DNA of 64,000 nucleotides, taken from Edaphochlamys debaryana. Taxonomy: Eukaryota; Chlorophyta; Chlorophyceae; Chlamydomonadales. This document shows positions 36,601 to 46,703 of this stretch, piece by piece. The notes beneath the pieces were generated by a model. The model did not search any database and was not told the DNA's origin. It was given only the letters and a program-made list of their open reading frames with translations. Every line of letters starts with the position of its first letter. Position 1 is the stretch's first letter. Position numbers and translations under genes: made by a program. Where the stretch lies: NCBI GenBank assembly GCA_016858145.1, contig JAEHOE010000011.1:992001-1056000 (forward strand), in the 5' to 3' direction.

Positions 36601-39600
36601 CGCGCCCATCAGCGCCGCCTGCTGCGGCGGGGCCTGGCGGGCTTCGCCGCGCACGTGGCGAGGCGGGACGTCAAGCGCACACAACTGGCAAGGAGCGAGC
36701 GCAGGTGAACTGCGGCAGAAAAATGATGCGTGCTCCTTGCGTGCTTTATCCCCACCATCACTCCTCGTGTGATGCCACCTTCCCCCCCCCCAGGTTCCGC
36801 TTCTCCCTGCTCTCCCGTGCGCTCTCCGCCTGGACGGACGTCATGGAGCGGGCGCGGCGCAAGCGCTGCCTGCGCTCCGCCGCGGCGCTGCAGTGGGGTC
36901 ACACGGTGGTGGCGCGGTGGCGGACCGCGGCACGGCGGAGCCGGGCCATCCGCCGGGGCATGGAGGCAATGCAGGCCAGGTGGGTGGCAGGTGCCGGCAG
37001 GGCCTTGAACGCGGGTTGCCTGCCCACAGGCTGGTACACGGCTCTCTGTGCATGTGAGCTGGGGTTCTGGATGCGGGGGTTCCGGGTTGCCGGCCCCATG
37101 CGCCGGCTTCCGCTGCCTAAATGTCCCATGCGTTGCCATGCTTTTCCCAACCCGCCGCAACTCATGGCACGGTGCAGCTCGGGCACTCGGCGCCTCCGCG
37201 AGGCGCTCGCGCGCTGGCGCTCCGCGGTGTTGCTGCGGCGGCAGCGCGCCGTTGCGGAGCGGCTTGCGGACGAGCACCGGCGCGGCGCGCTGCTGTGGCG
37301 CTGCCTGGCGGCCTGGCTGGCGCTGGCGCAGGCGGCGGCGCAGCGGCAGCTGCATGTGCGCGGCATGCGGGAGTACCAGCGCATGATGCAGGTGGGCCTG
37401 AGATTGGCCTGGTATGGGCCTGTTGGGGCCTGCTTGGGCCCGAGATGCTGCTGCCAGCCTGCAGCCGCCCACTGGTCTTGGCGCTCACTCTGCCCATGTC
37501 CCCGACAACGATGTCGGTGATTAACTCTATCTCTGCTCTCTCCTTTCTGTGTGCAGGCCGCCCTCCGCTGGCAGCGCCTGGTGGACCTGAGCCGGCGGCA
37601 GGCGGCCGTGGTGGACCGAGCGGTGCGTGGGGCAGGGGCAGGCTCAGCCGCCCCCGCAGGCACCCCACGAAGCCCTGAACTGTTAGAGCGACAGTAAACC
37701 AACTCACCTTCCACATGCCCCTTTTCCTTACATCGCCTCCCCACGCCAAACAGGTGCGGCTATACCGGCACCGCGTGCTTCAGGGCACGCAGCGGGCCGT
37801 GCTGCGGCACTGGCGGGCGGCCGTGGAGCAGCGGCGCGCGCTGCACCGCTCCGCCGCCATAGGGTTCGTGCACGCCTTCCTGGCAGTGCAGAGGCGCAGG
37901 CTGCTGGTCGCGTGGCACGGGTGAGGGCGAGCACGTACAAGCGGGGTGGTGCTCAGGCCCGTGTGTGCTGCCGAGTGTGCACCCAGCCTGGCTTGAATGC
38001 CCTCTGCCGGGCCCTCCCCAGGCTGGCGCAGCGCGCATCCCAGGAGCGGTGGCATGCGGCGAACGCGGAGCTCCGGTCCCAGGTGGGGTGGCAGTGGTCA
38101 GGGCCTGGCTGCAGAAAGCAGGGGTTGCTTCAGGTGGCTTGCGGGGAGCTGTGGGATAGGCACTTGGCATGGTCTGGCCCCGGAAGTGTAGCACCGGCAA
38201 GAGGCCTTTGCGGAGAGCCAGCCTTCCAACCCTCGCCCAATCTCCCCTTCTCTTCCTTCCAGGTCGAGCGGGGCGAGGCCTCCCTGCGCCACGCCTATGC
38301 GCGGCTGGACGCGGCGGGGGCGGAGCACGACGCCCTGCTGGAGCAGCTGCGCCAGGTGCGGGAGGAACCTCACCCAAGGGACCCACACCTGCGGAACTGC
38401 CCCGGGCACAGCTCGTGGTCACTCTAGTCTGGCCTGGCAATCCCGACGCCCACGGACTTACCCATAGCGCTACTTGTGCTCACTGCCCCGGCTCGTCGCT
38501 GGTTCTCCTGCGCACGCCGCCAAGGCATGACCCTAGCTCTCATGGCATGGCTCATCCTCCCCGCCTCCTCACCCTCGTCCCGCTGCGTCCCTCCCTGCCT
38601 CCGTCTGTTGCCCGCAGGTGCAGGCGGACGTGCTGGAGCTGCGGCAGCAGGCGGAGGCCGCGGAGCTGCGCCTGGCGCACACGGACGCGGCACTGGCCGA
38701 GGCCAGGCTGGCGCTGGAGGTGCGTGCGCGCTGGGGTCCACCTGGGGCACTTTGCGCTACTCTACGAAGCCCCTGGCAACTACGCTCAGCTCCGTCTTCT
38801 GCCTCCAACCGCCCCTGCCCTGTGCGGTTCCATCCGCCCCTCCTTCTGCAGGCTCGCGGCGCCGAGCTGACCGCGCGTGCGGACGAGGTGCAGGCGCTGA
38901 CGGCGGAGCGGGAGCTGCTGCAGCAGCGGGCGGATGCACTGAGGCAGCAGGTGCGGATGGATGGCGACCACGCTCCTGTGCCGTTCCCCTGCCTTCCTCT
39001 CCTTTGCCCTCGCAGTGCCCAACCAGGTTCCTGTGCCGCTCCCATGGCCCGGAACCGCAGTGGTGGCAACGCCCTGAACCCCCACCTGTGACGAGCCGAT
39101 ACCTGAATGTGCTTATTGCTCCTGCTCCCTTCCATGACCGCTAACCGCTCGCCTCCCCCTGCAGGTGGCCGCGGGGGAGGTGTCTGCGGCCTCGCTGCAG
39201 GAGCAGGCGGGGGCGCTGCAGCGGGTGCTGGCGGCGGCGCAGGCGCAAGTGCGGGACCTGGGCGTCAAGCTACAGCAGCAGGTGCGGACGGGGGTAGCGG
39301 GCGAACGGAGCAACCGCCTTCATGTTGCATGGCCGGGATCGGTTGGTGACGGACTTGTGTGGGGCCTGCGGCAAATGCACATTTCGGGCCCCTTCATCTC
39401 CTTCCCTCTTTCTCCGCCCCACTCTTTCTCCCCACTCCTTCCCCCACCCTCTTTGCGCCCACCCAGGCCACGCAGTCCGAGGAGCAGCTGGTGGCGGCGC
39501 GGGACGAGGCCTCGCTGGCCCGCCGCGAGGCCGCCAGCCTGGCCGCCGCCGTGTCGCGGTCCGAGGCGGCCCTGGCAGAGGGCGAGGCGCAGCTGCGGGG

Positions 39601-42202
39601 GGTGCGGGCGGCGCACGAGCAGCTGGTGGCGGAGCTGCGCCAGGTGGGGTGCGGATTACTTTGAACTGGTGCAAGGGTCAATGGAGGGGAAAATTGCAGG
39701 ACAGATTGGGGAGATGAGGTCGGGAGTGGGCTCGCTCCAGAGGATACGTGCGCTCAAGGACTGTGCCTTCAAACTGCCCGACCATCGGTGTCTCCACAGG
39801 ACCTTCGCGCCAAGGAAGCCGCCCTCATGGCTCTCGGGTCCCAGCCACAGCAGCCGCCCTCGCAGCAGCAGCGGCCCGGGGGAGACGGCGGATGCTGCCG
39901 CGGCAACGGCGGGGGCGGGGGCGGGAACGCGGGTGCGCCTCCGCGGCCAGGCCCTGGCGTCCCCGGCCGGCCGCCCTCGCCCCGGCCAGGCGGTGCCGGC
40001 CCAACGGCTGCAGGCCGCCCGGGCGGGCCGAGTGCGGGGGACAGGCTCCGACCGGTTGGGAGCCTCTTGGAGCAGCAAATGCAGCAGCAGCGCGCTTGGG
40101 CAGGGGCAGGCGGGGGGGCAGGGGCCTGGCGTGATGGCCAGGGCTCCTGCCTGTGGCCGCCTGAGCCGGAGGAGAGCGAGGTGGGAGGCAGTGGAGGCGG
40201 CGACTCGCCCCCGCCGCCCCCGCCGTTCCCGCGGCGTGAGCCCCTCTTTGAGCCGGCGGTGCTGGCGGCTGCGGCGGCAGCGGCCGCCCCGTTCGCGCCG
40301 CCGCTGCCCGCGCCCACCTCCCTCCGCCGCCCGCCTTCTCCCGTACCGATGCGGCAAGGTGTGTGGCCCAGACTTGGAAGAACGTCATGCTGCCGTTCCC
40401 TTCCCCGCACCCAGCACCTGAAGTGTCATCATGTCTGACTTGCCGCCCCGCCCGCCCTGCCCTGACCCTTGACCCTACCAGTCCTCAGCGCCAGCCTGCC
40501 TCTGCCGAACCCGGCCCTGTTCGGGCTGCGGCAACCAACCGGGGGCCTCGTCCGCACCTCCCTCCGCACTCAGCCGCTGCTCCTAGGCGGCCAAGCACTA
40601 CCCGCGCACGCCATGTCGCCCCCGCCCCGCACGCCCTCAACCGACATAACCACCATAACCTCAACCACCTCAACCGACAACTTTGACATGTGGGTGCGCA
40701 GCCCGCCGTCGCCGGGCCACGGCACGCCCACCACCGCCGCCGCGCCCGCCTTCCCGGCGGCGGGCCTGGCACGGTCCCCAGAGGACCGGGGTCCGCTGCC
40801 GCCGCCGCTCCCCACCCTGGAGCCGTCCCTCAACTGGCCCCGGCCCCGGCACGCCGGTCCCGTCCACACAGCAACCTCCGCCTCCCTACAGCACCCTCAC
40901 CCACAGCCTCAGGCGGCCGCCTCAATAGGACCCGCCTCCTCCCAGCCGCCTCGAGCACCGCAGCCGCTGCAGGCCGGTGAGCCGCTGTGGGAGGTCACCA
41001 GCGGCCGCAGCGCCGGGTCGGCGTGGGCCGGGCCCGCCAGCTCCCGGCCCCGACGCGCCTCCGACAGCGATCCCTCCCTGGCCGCCGCGTACGCCTCCGC
41101 CTCCGGCCCCGGCCCCACGGAGCTGCTCCGACGCGCCAGCGAGGACGAGTTCCAGCGGCGGAGGGCCGCCATCCTCGCCACGGCCGCCGCGGCGGAGGCA
41201 GCCGCGGCCGCATACGGAACAGCCGCTTCGGAGCTCGAGGAGGAGGATGCAGTGGGGGCGCGTGGGGCGACCTCGGTTCCGACGGTGACGGAGGTGGCCT
41301 CAGGGGATGAGGCGTTGGCGTCAGCGCCTCGGCCCTCGGCCGTGCCTTTGGTGGACCTGCCGCCCTCGGAAGACGAAGCGCCGCCGCCTCCCCAGGCCCA
41401 ACCGCAACAGGCCCGGCCGGGCCCGGGCTCTGGCTTGGGCTCGGGCTCTGGTGCGGCTGGGTCCCGAGCGCACGCCCGCACCCTGAGCGATGACATTGAC
41501 CGCTCCCTCAAGGAGGCCGCGGAGCGCATGTCCCAGCTTAGTCAGCAACAGCAGCGGCAACAGCAGGGCCCAGGCCAGGCCCAGGCCCAGGCCCCGGTTT
41601 CATGGGCTGACGGGCCGGAGACTGGCGGGGGCGGCTCCACCTCCGGAACGGAGGCCTCGGCGCTGCCCGCCCTCACCGCTGGCATTGTCGGGACCCTGAC
41701 CAGCCTCCGCGAGGCGCTCCGGGCTCCTCACGCCCAGCCCTACTCGGCAGTGCCGGATGCACCCGCCTCGGCCGCCGCCTCTGCTCCAGCTGGCGGCTTC
41801 GGCTCCGGACCTGGCCCCGGCCCTAGCACAGCACGGGACGGGCCGCAGCAAAGCGCGCACAGCACGCTGACGCTGCGCCCGGGACGCTACGACGCCCTGA
41901 CCACTTCCTTTGGGGCCGACACGCCCGACAGCACCGCTGGGCCGCAGGGCGGGGAGTCGGCGGTCGAGGTCACGCTTAGAGACATGCTGAGGCAGTCAGC
42001 ACCCGCACCTGGGCCCACAGAGGCTAGCGCAGCTGCGTCCTTTGCCACGGGATTGGGTGCGGGTGCGGCAACAGGACTCCCGACTGCAAGGCCGCCCCGG
42101 CTGCCGACGGGTATGGCAGGCAGTAGCAGCGGTATAGGCATGGGGTGGGGGTGGCGGCGTGGCGGCCCCGACGGGGCTAGCGAGGTCGGCTTCGGCCGGT
42201 GA
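24673..42202 (+). CDS. Giant LRR / coiled-coil / Sfi1-repeat protein, putative centrin-binding scaffold
   Basis: Thirty-three exons sum to 11,976 nt (3,991 codons plus stop), and every junction phase agrees. Exon starts-ends: 24673-25067, 25167-25428, 25647-25837, 26108-26258, 26605-26784, 27011-27124, 27242-27522, 27653-28271, 28378-28441, 28565-31437, 31574-32290, 32415-32993, 33246-33338, 33586-33663, 33886-34017, 34202-35277, 35396-35483, 35702-35871, 35998-36099, 36218-36338, 36577-36704, 36794-36979, 37178-37391, 37557-37622, 37754-37920, 38022-38082, 38263-38355, 38618-38719, 38852-38950, 39165-39281, 39467-39643, 39800-40358, 40482-42202. Order: basic N-terminus; LRRs and LRR cap (LRVLGLADNLL, LEALSLEGNPL, LPGLKALDGRPV; residues ~220-333); helices to ~525; low-complexity Pro/Ser/Gln region to ~2140; Ala/Glu coiled coil ~2240-2600; about 13 Sfi1-like repeats ~2600-3036; coiled coil to ~3232; disordered tail. 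LRR plus coil recalls LRRCC1/VFL1; the Sfi1 block suggests centrin binding (inference). Confidence 0.85.
28565..31437 (+). other. 958-codon low-complexity exon of the giant gene
   Basis: A single exon of 2,873 nt encodes mostly Pro, Ala, Ser, Gly and Gln with Gln runs (QQQQQQQQLGG at about residue 600 of the exon). A few ordered-looking islands appear: a short helix near IDDLKRQVEESARETARL and an acidic C-terminal piece with VEVAEVIEEDSAGF and HIHLHIHQG. The clean open frame over this length in the correct phase supports it being coding. Confidence 0.8.
35396..38082 (+). other. Sfi1-like W-repeat block of the giant gene
   Basis: Ten consecutive exons encode repeats of about 30-35 residues with an L-x-x-W core. 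Examples are RALCHWAINA, RMLRRWHLAV, CFVAWRRLV, AVLAAWHEHV, RALSAWTDVM, VVARWRTAA, EALARWRSAV, RCLAAWLALA, AALRWQRLV, AVLRHWRAAV and LLVAWHGLA. Two copies have Phe in place of Trp (SLASFKANV, GLAGFAAHV). In yeast and human Sfi1 each such repeat binds one centrin on a continuous helix. The exon between 35396 and 35483 ends at a GC donor (CAG then gcaggt). Confidence 0.8.
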
Positions 42203-42917
42203 CCCCCGACGGACCTGGCCGCCACCAGAGGGCGCCGCCCGAGGCGCACCGGCCTCAAACAGCCTGCCCGGAGGAGCTGGGGTGGGGGCGGGGCTGCCGC
42301 CGGCGCCGCTTCGCTCTGCTCCCGACAGTGCCACAGTCCGGGCTTGGGCTCGAGGCGAGGCGGAGCAAGGCGGAGGCGGGGGCGGTGTGGGGTCGACGGC
42401 ACAGCTGCGGGGCGCTGGCGGCGGCAGCAGCGGTGGGGCTGGCGGCCAGGCTGCCGCCTGACCCCAGGGACGTGTTTCCGGAGGCGGGGCACAGCGCCTA
42501 CACGCATGCGGGGGCGCAGCTAGCCTCGTCGGCGGAAGAGCGGGGCTTGTAGGGCATGGGACGGGGACTGATGACGTCTGCATACAGGTTCTTTGAAGGA
42601 GGGAAGGTGTCTGATGACGGATTGTCTGGCGACGAGATTGGGGATGGGGGCGCGGCGACGCACACATTCATCGGTTTGGGCGTGAGCACTCGTCTGAACT
42701 TTGTCGATGATTAGGACCTCGTGACCAGGGGTGTGTGGGTTCATTCGGGCAGCCTAAACATGCATGCAGACGAGGACCACGACATTCACGCTCTGAAGGG
42801 GAAGGGGGGCGTGAGCGAAGCCGGCCCGACAAGAGGGCTAAGAGGGCAGAGGCGCAGGCCGCCCCGGCCAGTTGGTCGTCCGGAAGCCCTAGCCGAACTC
42901 TGTCAAATCTCCGAAGC

Positions 42918-42922
42918 TGTAA
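42918..42922 (+). promoter_or_regulatory. Putative TGTAA polyadenylation signal of the giant gene
   Basis: TGTAA is the standard volvocine poly(A) signal. This copy lies about 715 nt after the stop codon. Confidence 0.45.
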
Positions 42923-43165
42923 GACTTTGCGGTGCCAGACCTGCGTCTCGGGATCGCGTCTCAATCCAGCTAGCAAGTCATCAGGGGCTGCCCCAGGAGG
43001 GCCCACGCACTAGAGGTGCATCAGCACAGGTAGTCTTTGCATATTGCATGGCCATATGGCGCCCCCATACGGTACCCCATGCCCCCAGATTCATGCCCAG
43101 ACCACCTCAAGCGACGGAGCAACTAGAGCAACGCCTCGACTAAGTAACAAAGGAAGCTCAACATC

Positions 43166-43170
43166 TTACA
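43166..43170 (-). promoter_or_regulatory. Putative TGTAA polyadenylation signal of the NHL/BTB gene
   Basis: The minus-strand TGTAA (plus-strand ttaca) lies about 490 nt after the stop codon at 43661. Confidence 0.45.
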
Positions 43171-43660
43171 TGACATTTCCCTCAGCAAACCTGGTCAACG
43201 GCAACTCAACCCCGCTTGCGTAAACCCCTCCTCTGTATGCCTTCTCGCCCCTGCACGCGCCGGTCATGATACCGTGCTTCACACCTTCAGCTCCCCTTGT
43301 GAGCCTCCATGCTCACCCTGATAGCTGAGGCTACAGTCTGAACGTTTCCCTCTTGCTCTCCTACGCCCCGTACCCCCCGGCCCCCAGACACACGCCAGGG
43401 CACACCTCTCCACGTCTCCCGCATGGAGCCAGGGCGCCCGACCCATAAGATAGAGGTGTGGTCTAGGGCTCTAGGCCTGCAGCAGGTGTCAGACTCGCCT
43501 CGGCACACGACACCTCTTGCATACTACACCCCGCCGCCTCCCCAAGCCAGGCCCCGGCCGCCCTCGCCATCCCCGACAGGCTTGGCCAATTAGTTGCTCA
43601 CTGCTGGCCCAAGACCTCATCATCAGGCCCAGGCCTCCCCAGCCAGGGCACCCTTCACGA

Positions 43661-46480
43661 CTACGCCTGCAGGGCGGCCTTCAGCAGCTTGGCCGCTTGC
43701 TGGGGGCAGCCCTCCGCGAACTCCTCCACTGCACCAGGGTCCAGGTCCTTGCGCTTGCGGACCGCGAACGCCCTCAGCCGCACCGCCAGGTCCGTCATGC
43801 CGTGAGCGTCAGCCCACGCCAGGTCAGACAGCACGCTGGCGGGTGTGGCGGCCGCCGCCAGCCGCTCCGTCAGCGCCGCCACCGCGCCGCCCATCAGCAG
43901 CCGCCCCGCCAGCTCCGCGGTGGGGCGCAACAGCTCAGCCGGCATCGCCAGGAGCTGCGTGGTGGCACCTGATATCGCCAGAGACGTGCCGTACATGTAC
44001 GACAGGAGCTGTGCAAAGGCTGCCGGGTCCGCCTCCGTCAGGGCCACCTCCGCCTCGCCGCTGTCCGCAAAGTCCCCGCCCTGGGCCAGCAGCCGGGCAA
44101 AGTACTCCGACCCGGCCTCCAGGATAGCGCGCTGGACCGGGAACGCCCGGTCTCCCACCCGCACGACCACGCCGCCAGAGGCAAAGGAGGTGGCGCTGCC
44201 GCTGCCTCCGCTTTCGCTAGGGCCGCCAGGGCCTGACGCCGGCGGCGCCAGCAGGCTCAGCAGCCGTTCGGCCGAAGCGCCGGCGAGCTGTGCAGGTGTG
44301 AAGTCCCCTCCGCTCACCACCACCACCTCTGGCGACCCGAAAGTGACAGCCGCAGCTCTCCGCTCGGCAGCAGGGCCATCTGGAGCACCGAGGCCACACG
44401 GGGGACGCAGCACTTCAGCAGAGTGGTGACGGCGCCGCCGGCGTCCATGCAGCGGAGGTCCGTGCCATCGGCGATCAGCATACGGCCGCCCGCCACCGGC
44501 AGCAGGGCGGAGATGGACCCGAACCGTGCCGCCGGGCCGGTGCCGTCGGCGCTGCCCTTCTCACTCTGGCTTCCCGCCGCCAGCGTCACCCCGCCGCCGC
44601 CCTGGGTCTGCACACGCCACACGGCGCTTGATGTTGCTGCCAGCACCTCATGCATGTTGGCGGGGTCAAAGGCGAGGCCCCGCCACGGACCGGCCGGGGC
44701 GGTTGTGCCTGCCAGCGTGGTGACCACCCCCGAGCGGGCGTCAAGGCGTCTTATTAGGCCATCGTCCGCCACCCACACGCCGCCCTCGCCGTCTTGCGTG
44801 AGTGAGTAGATGCGCTTGAAGCGTGCCCCGACGCCAGCCCCGTCCACAGACCCCGAGGCATCGGCCGCTGAGCCTGCCACGGCGGTCACTTGGTTGCATG
44901 CATCCAGCTTGCTAATGATTGCCCCCGCCCCTTTGAAGAAGACGGCCTTGCTGGCAGGGTCAAAGACTGGACGCCAAACTGGAGGGCCGCCCAGCGACAC
45001 AAGGCAGGGCCCTAGTTTGGGACCGGAGCCGTCTCCGCACTCCAGCTCATGGACGCGCCGTCCTCCGCGAAGACCAGGGCCTGGTCGGGGCCGCCGCCGG
45101 GTCGCGGGCGCACCACCACGCCGTGGGGCCACTTGCTGAGCGGGACCGTGCGGCAGGCGAGGGCCATCGCCACGCTCCACTGGTCTAAACGAGTCTGGTC
45201 GTGGGGGAGGTGAGGGCGGGGCACAGCGCGGCGGTGGCTGGGGGCTGCTGGCTGCTGGCTGCTGGCTGCAGCCCAGGGGCTGCTGGCTGCAGCAGAGGGA
45301 CGCGCCTGTGCCTTATGCGCTCACCTGACACTCCGTGCTGGCTGCAGCGGAGGGGCGGCGCGAGAGAGGGCGCGTGGGCAGCAGGCTGGCCTTACCGCAG
45401 CAGCGGCGGCAAGAAGGCTGCGCCAAAATGGCAGATGGCCACAGAGCGGTCAGTATGGCGCGGTGAACGCTCGGGTGTGGAGGCGGCAAGCGGCGCAACG
45501 ACAAGCCCGGCCGATGCGGGATCCATCCCTTGGAGCCGCGCGCGCGCCGTGAGCTTTCTGGCTGGTGACGGACGCTGCCCACCTGCGTTGCCTACAAAGA
45601 TGAGGGTGTGACCTCGTGACGAGGTGCGTGGGTCGAAGCTCAGCGGGAGGCGGGGGCGACGAAGGACTGGGCCAAGGAGTGCGGGGACCCGGTGGGGGAG
45701 GGCAGGGGCGTGACAAGGCACGAACCCGAGGGGTTGTGGTCGTGCTGGCACACAGCGCTGCCGCATAGTATCGCGCTGTGACACTTGACAGGCCTGGATT
45801 GCACGTAAGAGAGGTAAGAGAGGTGAAGACCAGGGCCTGGCCGGGGCCGCCGCCGGGTCGCGGGCGCACCACCAGGCCGCGGGCTGGCTTGCCGAGCGGG
45901 ACCGTGCGGCAGGCGAGCGCCATCGCCGGCTCCACGCAAACCAGGGCGCCGCTGTGTGGGTTATGCGGCGGCGAGGAGCGCCGGGCGGGGGGTCAGGTGC
46001 TGCGAGCGAGCCGAGGCTACTGGCTGCACAGCTGTCTGCAACCCCCCGCTCAGAACCACAGCCCACGCTCAAGCGCTCGTTGCCATGCTGTAGTGCTCAC
46101 CTGCAGACTCCTGACTCCTGCGTAGGGGACAACGCCGCTTGGGGGGACAGCGGTAGAAGGGCGCGTTGGCCGCAGCAAGATGGCAGAGGTGGTGTGTAGG
46201 CCGAAGCAAGATGGAAGAGGTGGTGTGGTGAACGCTTGGCATGGCTTGGCAGCGGCACAGTAGCCACGACAAGCCTGGCCGAGGGTCCATCCCTTGGAGC
46301 CGCGCGCACACCCGTGAGCTTTCTGGCTGGTGACGGGTGCTGCGCACCTGAGTTGCCTGCAATAGTGAGGGTGCGGCCGTGTGGGGAGGTGCGTGGGTCG
46401 AGGCTGAGGGGGAGGAGGGGCGACGCGGGGCTGAGGCAAACGGGGCGGAGACACGGCGGGGGCGGGAGAGGGCGGGGGCG
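43661..46480 (-). pseudogene. NHL-repeat / BTB-POZ protein gene with frame breaks
   Basis: The C-terminal frame (43661 to about 44350) encodes a BTB/POZ domain: VVVRVGDRAFPVQRAILEAG, EYFARLL, DPAAFAQLLSYMYG, then a BACK-like tail. The frame before it (about 44340 to 45050) encodes NHL/beta-propeller blades: GGVWVADDGLIRRLDARSG, VTTLAGT, GTGPAARFGSISALLPVAGG, MLIADGTDLRCMDAGG. A third piece (about 45050 to 45190) encodes MALACRTVPLSKWPHGVVV up to a GASMSW motif. The second-to-first and third-to-second joins change reading frame without plausible intron borders, each needing a one-base indel. Further upstream a SFDPRTSS/HTLIFVGNAG exon lies at about 45590-45690. Such proteins are multi-copy in volvocines and may be ubiquitin-ligase adaptors (inference). 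It is either a decaying paralogue or the sequence has errors. The start codon was not resolved. Confidence 0.6.
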
Positions 46481-46592
46481 GGCGTGACGAGGCACGAACC
46501 CGGGGTGTTGTGGTCGTGCTGGCGCACAGCTCTGCCGCATAGTACAGCGCTGTGACACTTGACAGGCCTGGGTTGCACGTAAGAGAGCGCAA
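45062..46592. repeat. ~765-bp tandem duplication covering 5' exons of the NHL/BTB gene
   Basis: Two divergent units follow each other. Matching landmarks are offset by about 758-774 bp: the exon reading CRTVPLSKWPHGVVV (about 45070-45185) recurs as CRTVPLGKPARGLVV (about 45830-45935); the SFDPRTSS/FVGNAG exon recurs as SLDPRTSP/IAGNS (about 46360-46480); and gacacttgacaggcctgg occurs at about 45780 and 46554. A gttgcacgtaagagag element is found three times at 45797-46620. Confidence 0.8.
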
Positions 46593-46703
46593 GGCACACC
46601 AGAGTTGCACGTAAGAGAGTCGGAGCGCAAGGCACACCAGCCCACGCGACCATCTAGAAGCACTTTGCCTTTTACCTCGATCAACAAGTTACTGCTAGCA
46701 GCC

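Larger units (their letters stand above)
42203..43660. other. Convergent intergenic region with 3' UTRs
   Basis: Between the stop codons of the giant gene (plus) and the NHL/BTB gene (minus). TGTAA on the plus strand at 42918-42922 and on the minus strand at 43166-43170 are the likely polyadenylation signals of the two transcripts. No coding exon was recognised. Confidence 0.6.

Noticed and set aside
24673..42202. Separate genes for the LRR part, the Pro/Gln-rich part and the Sfi1 part
   Set aside because: Every one of 32 junctions keeps phase and no start or stop interrupts the chain, which is very unlikely for independent genes.
42199..42552. C-terminal extension of the giant protein via a GTGACC donor at its stop codon
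   Set aside because: No acceptor with matching phase was found and the stop at 42200-42202 is in the established frame.
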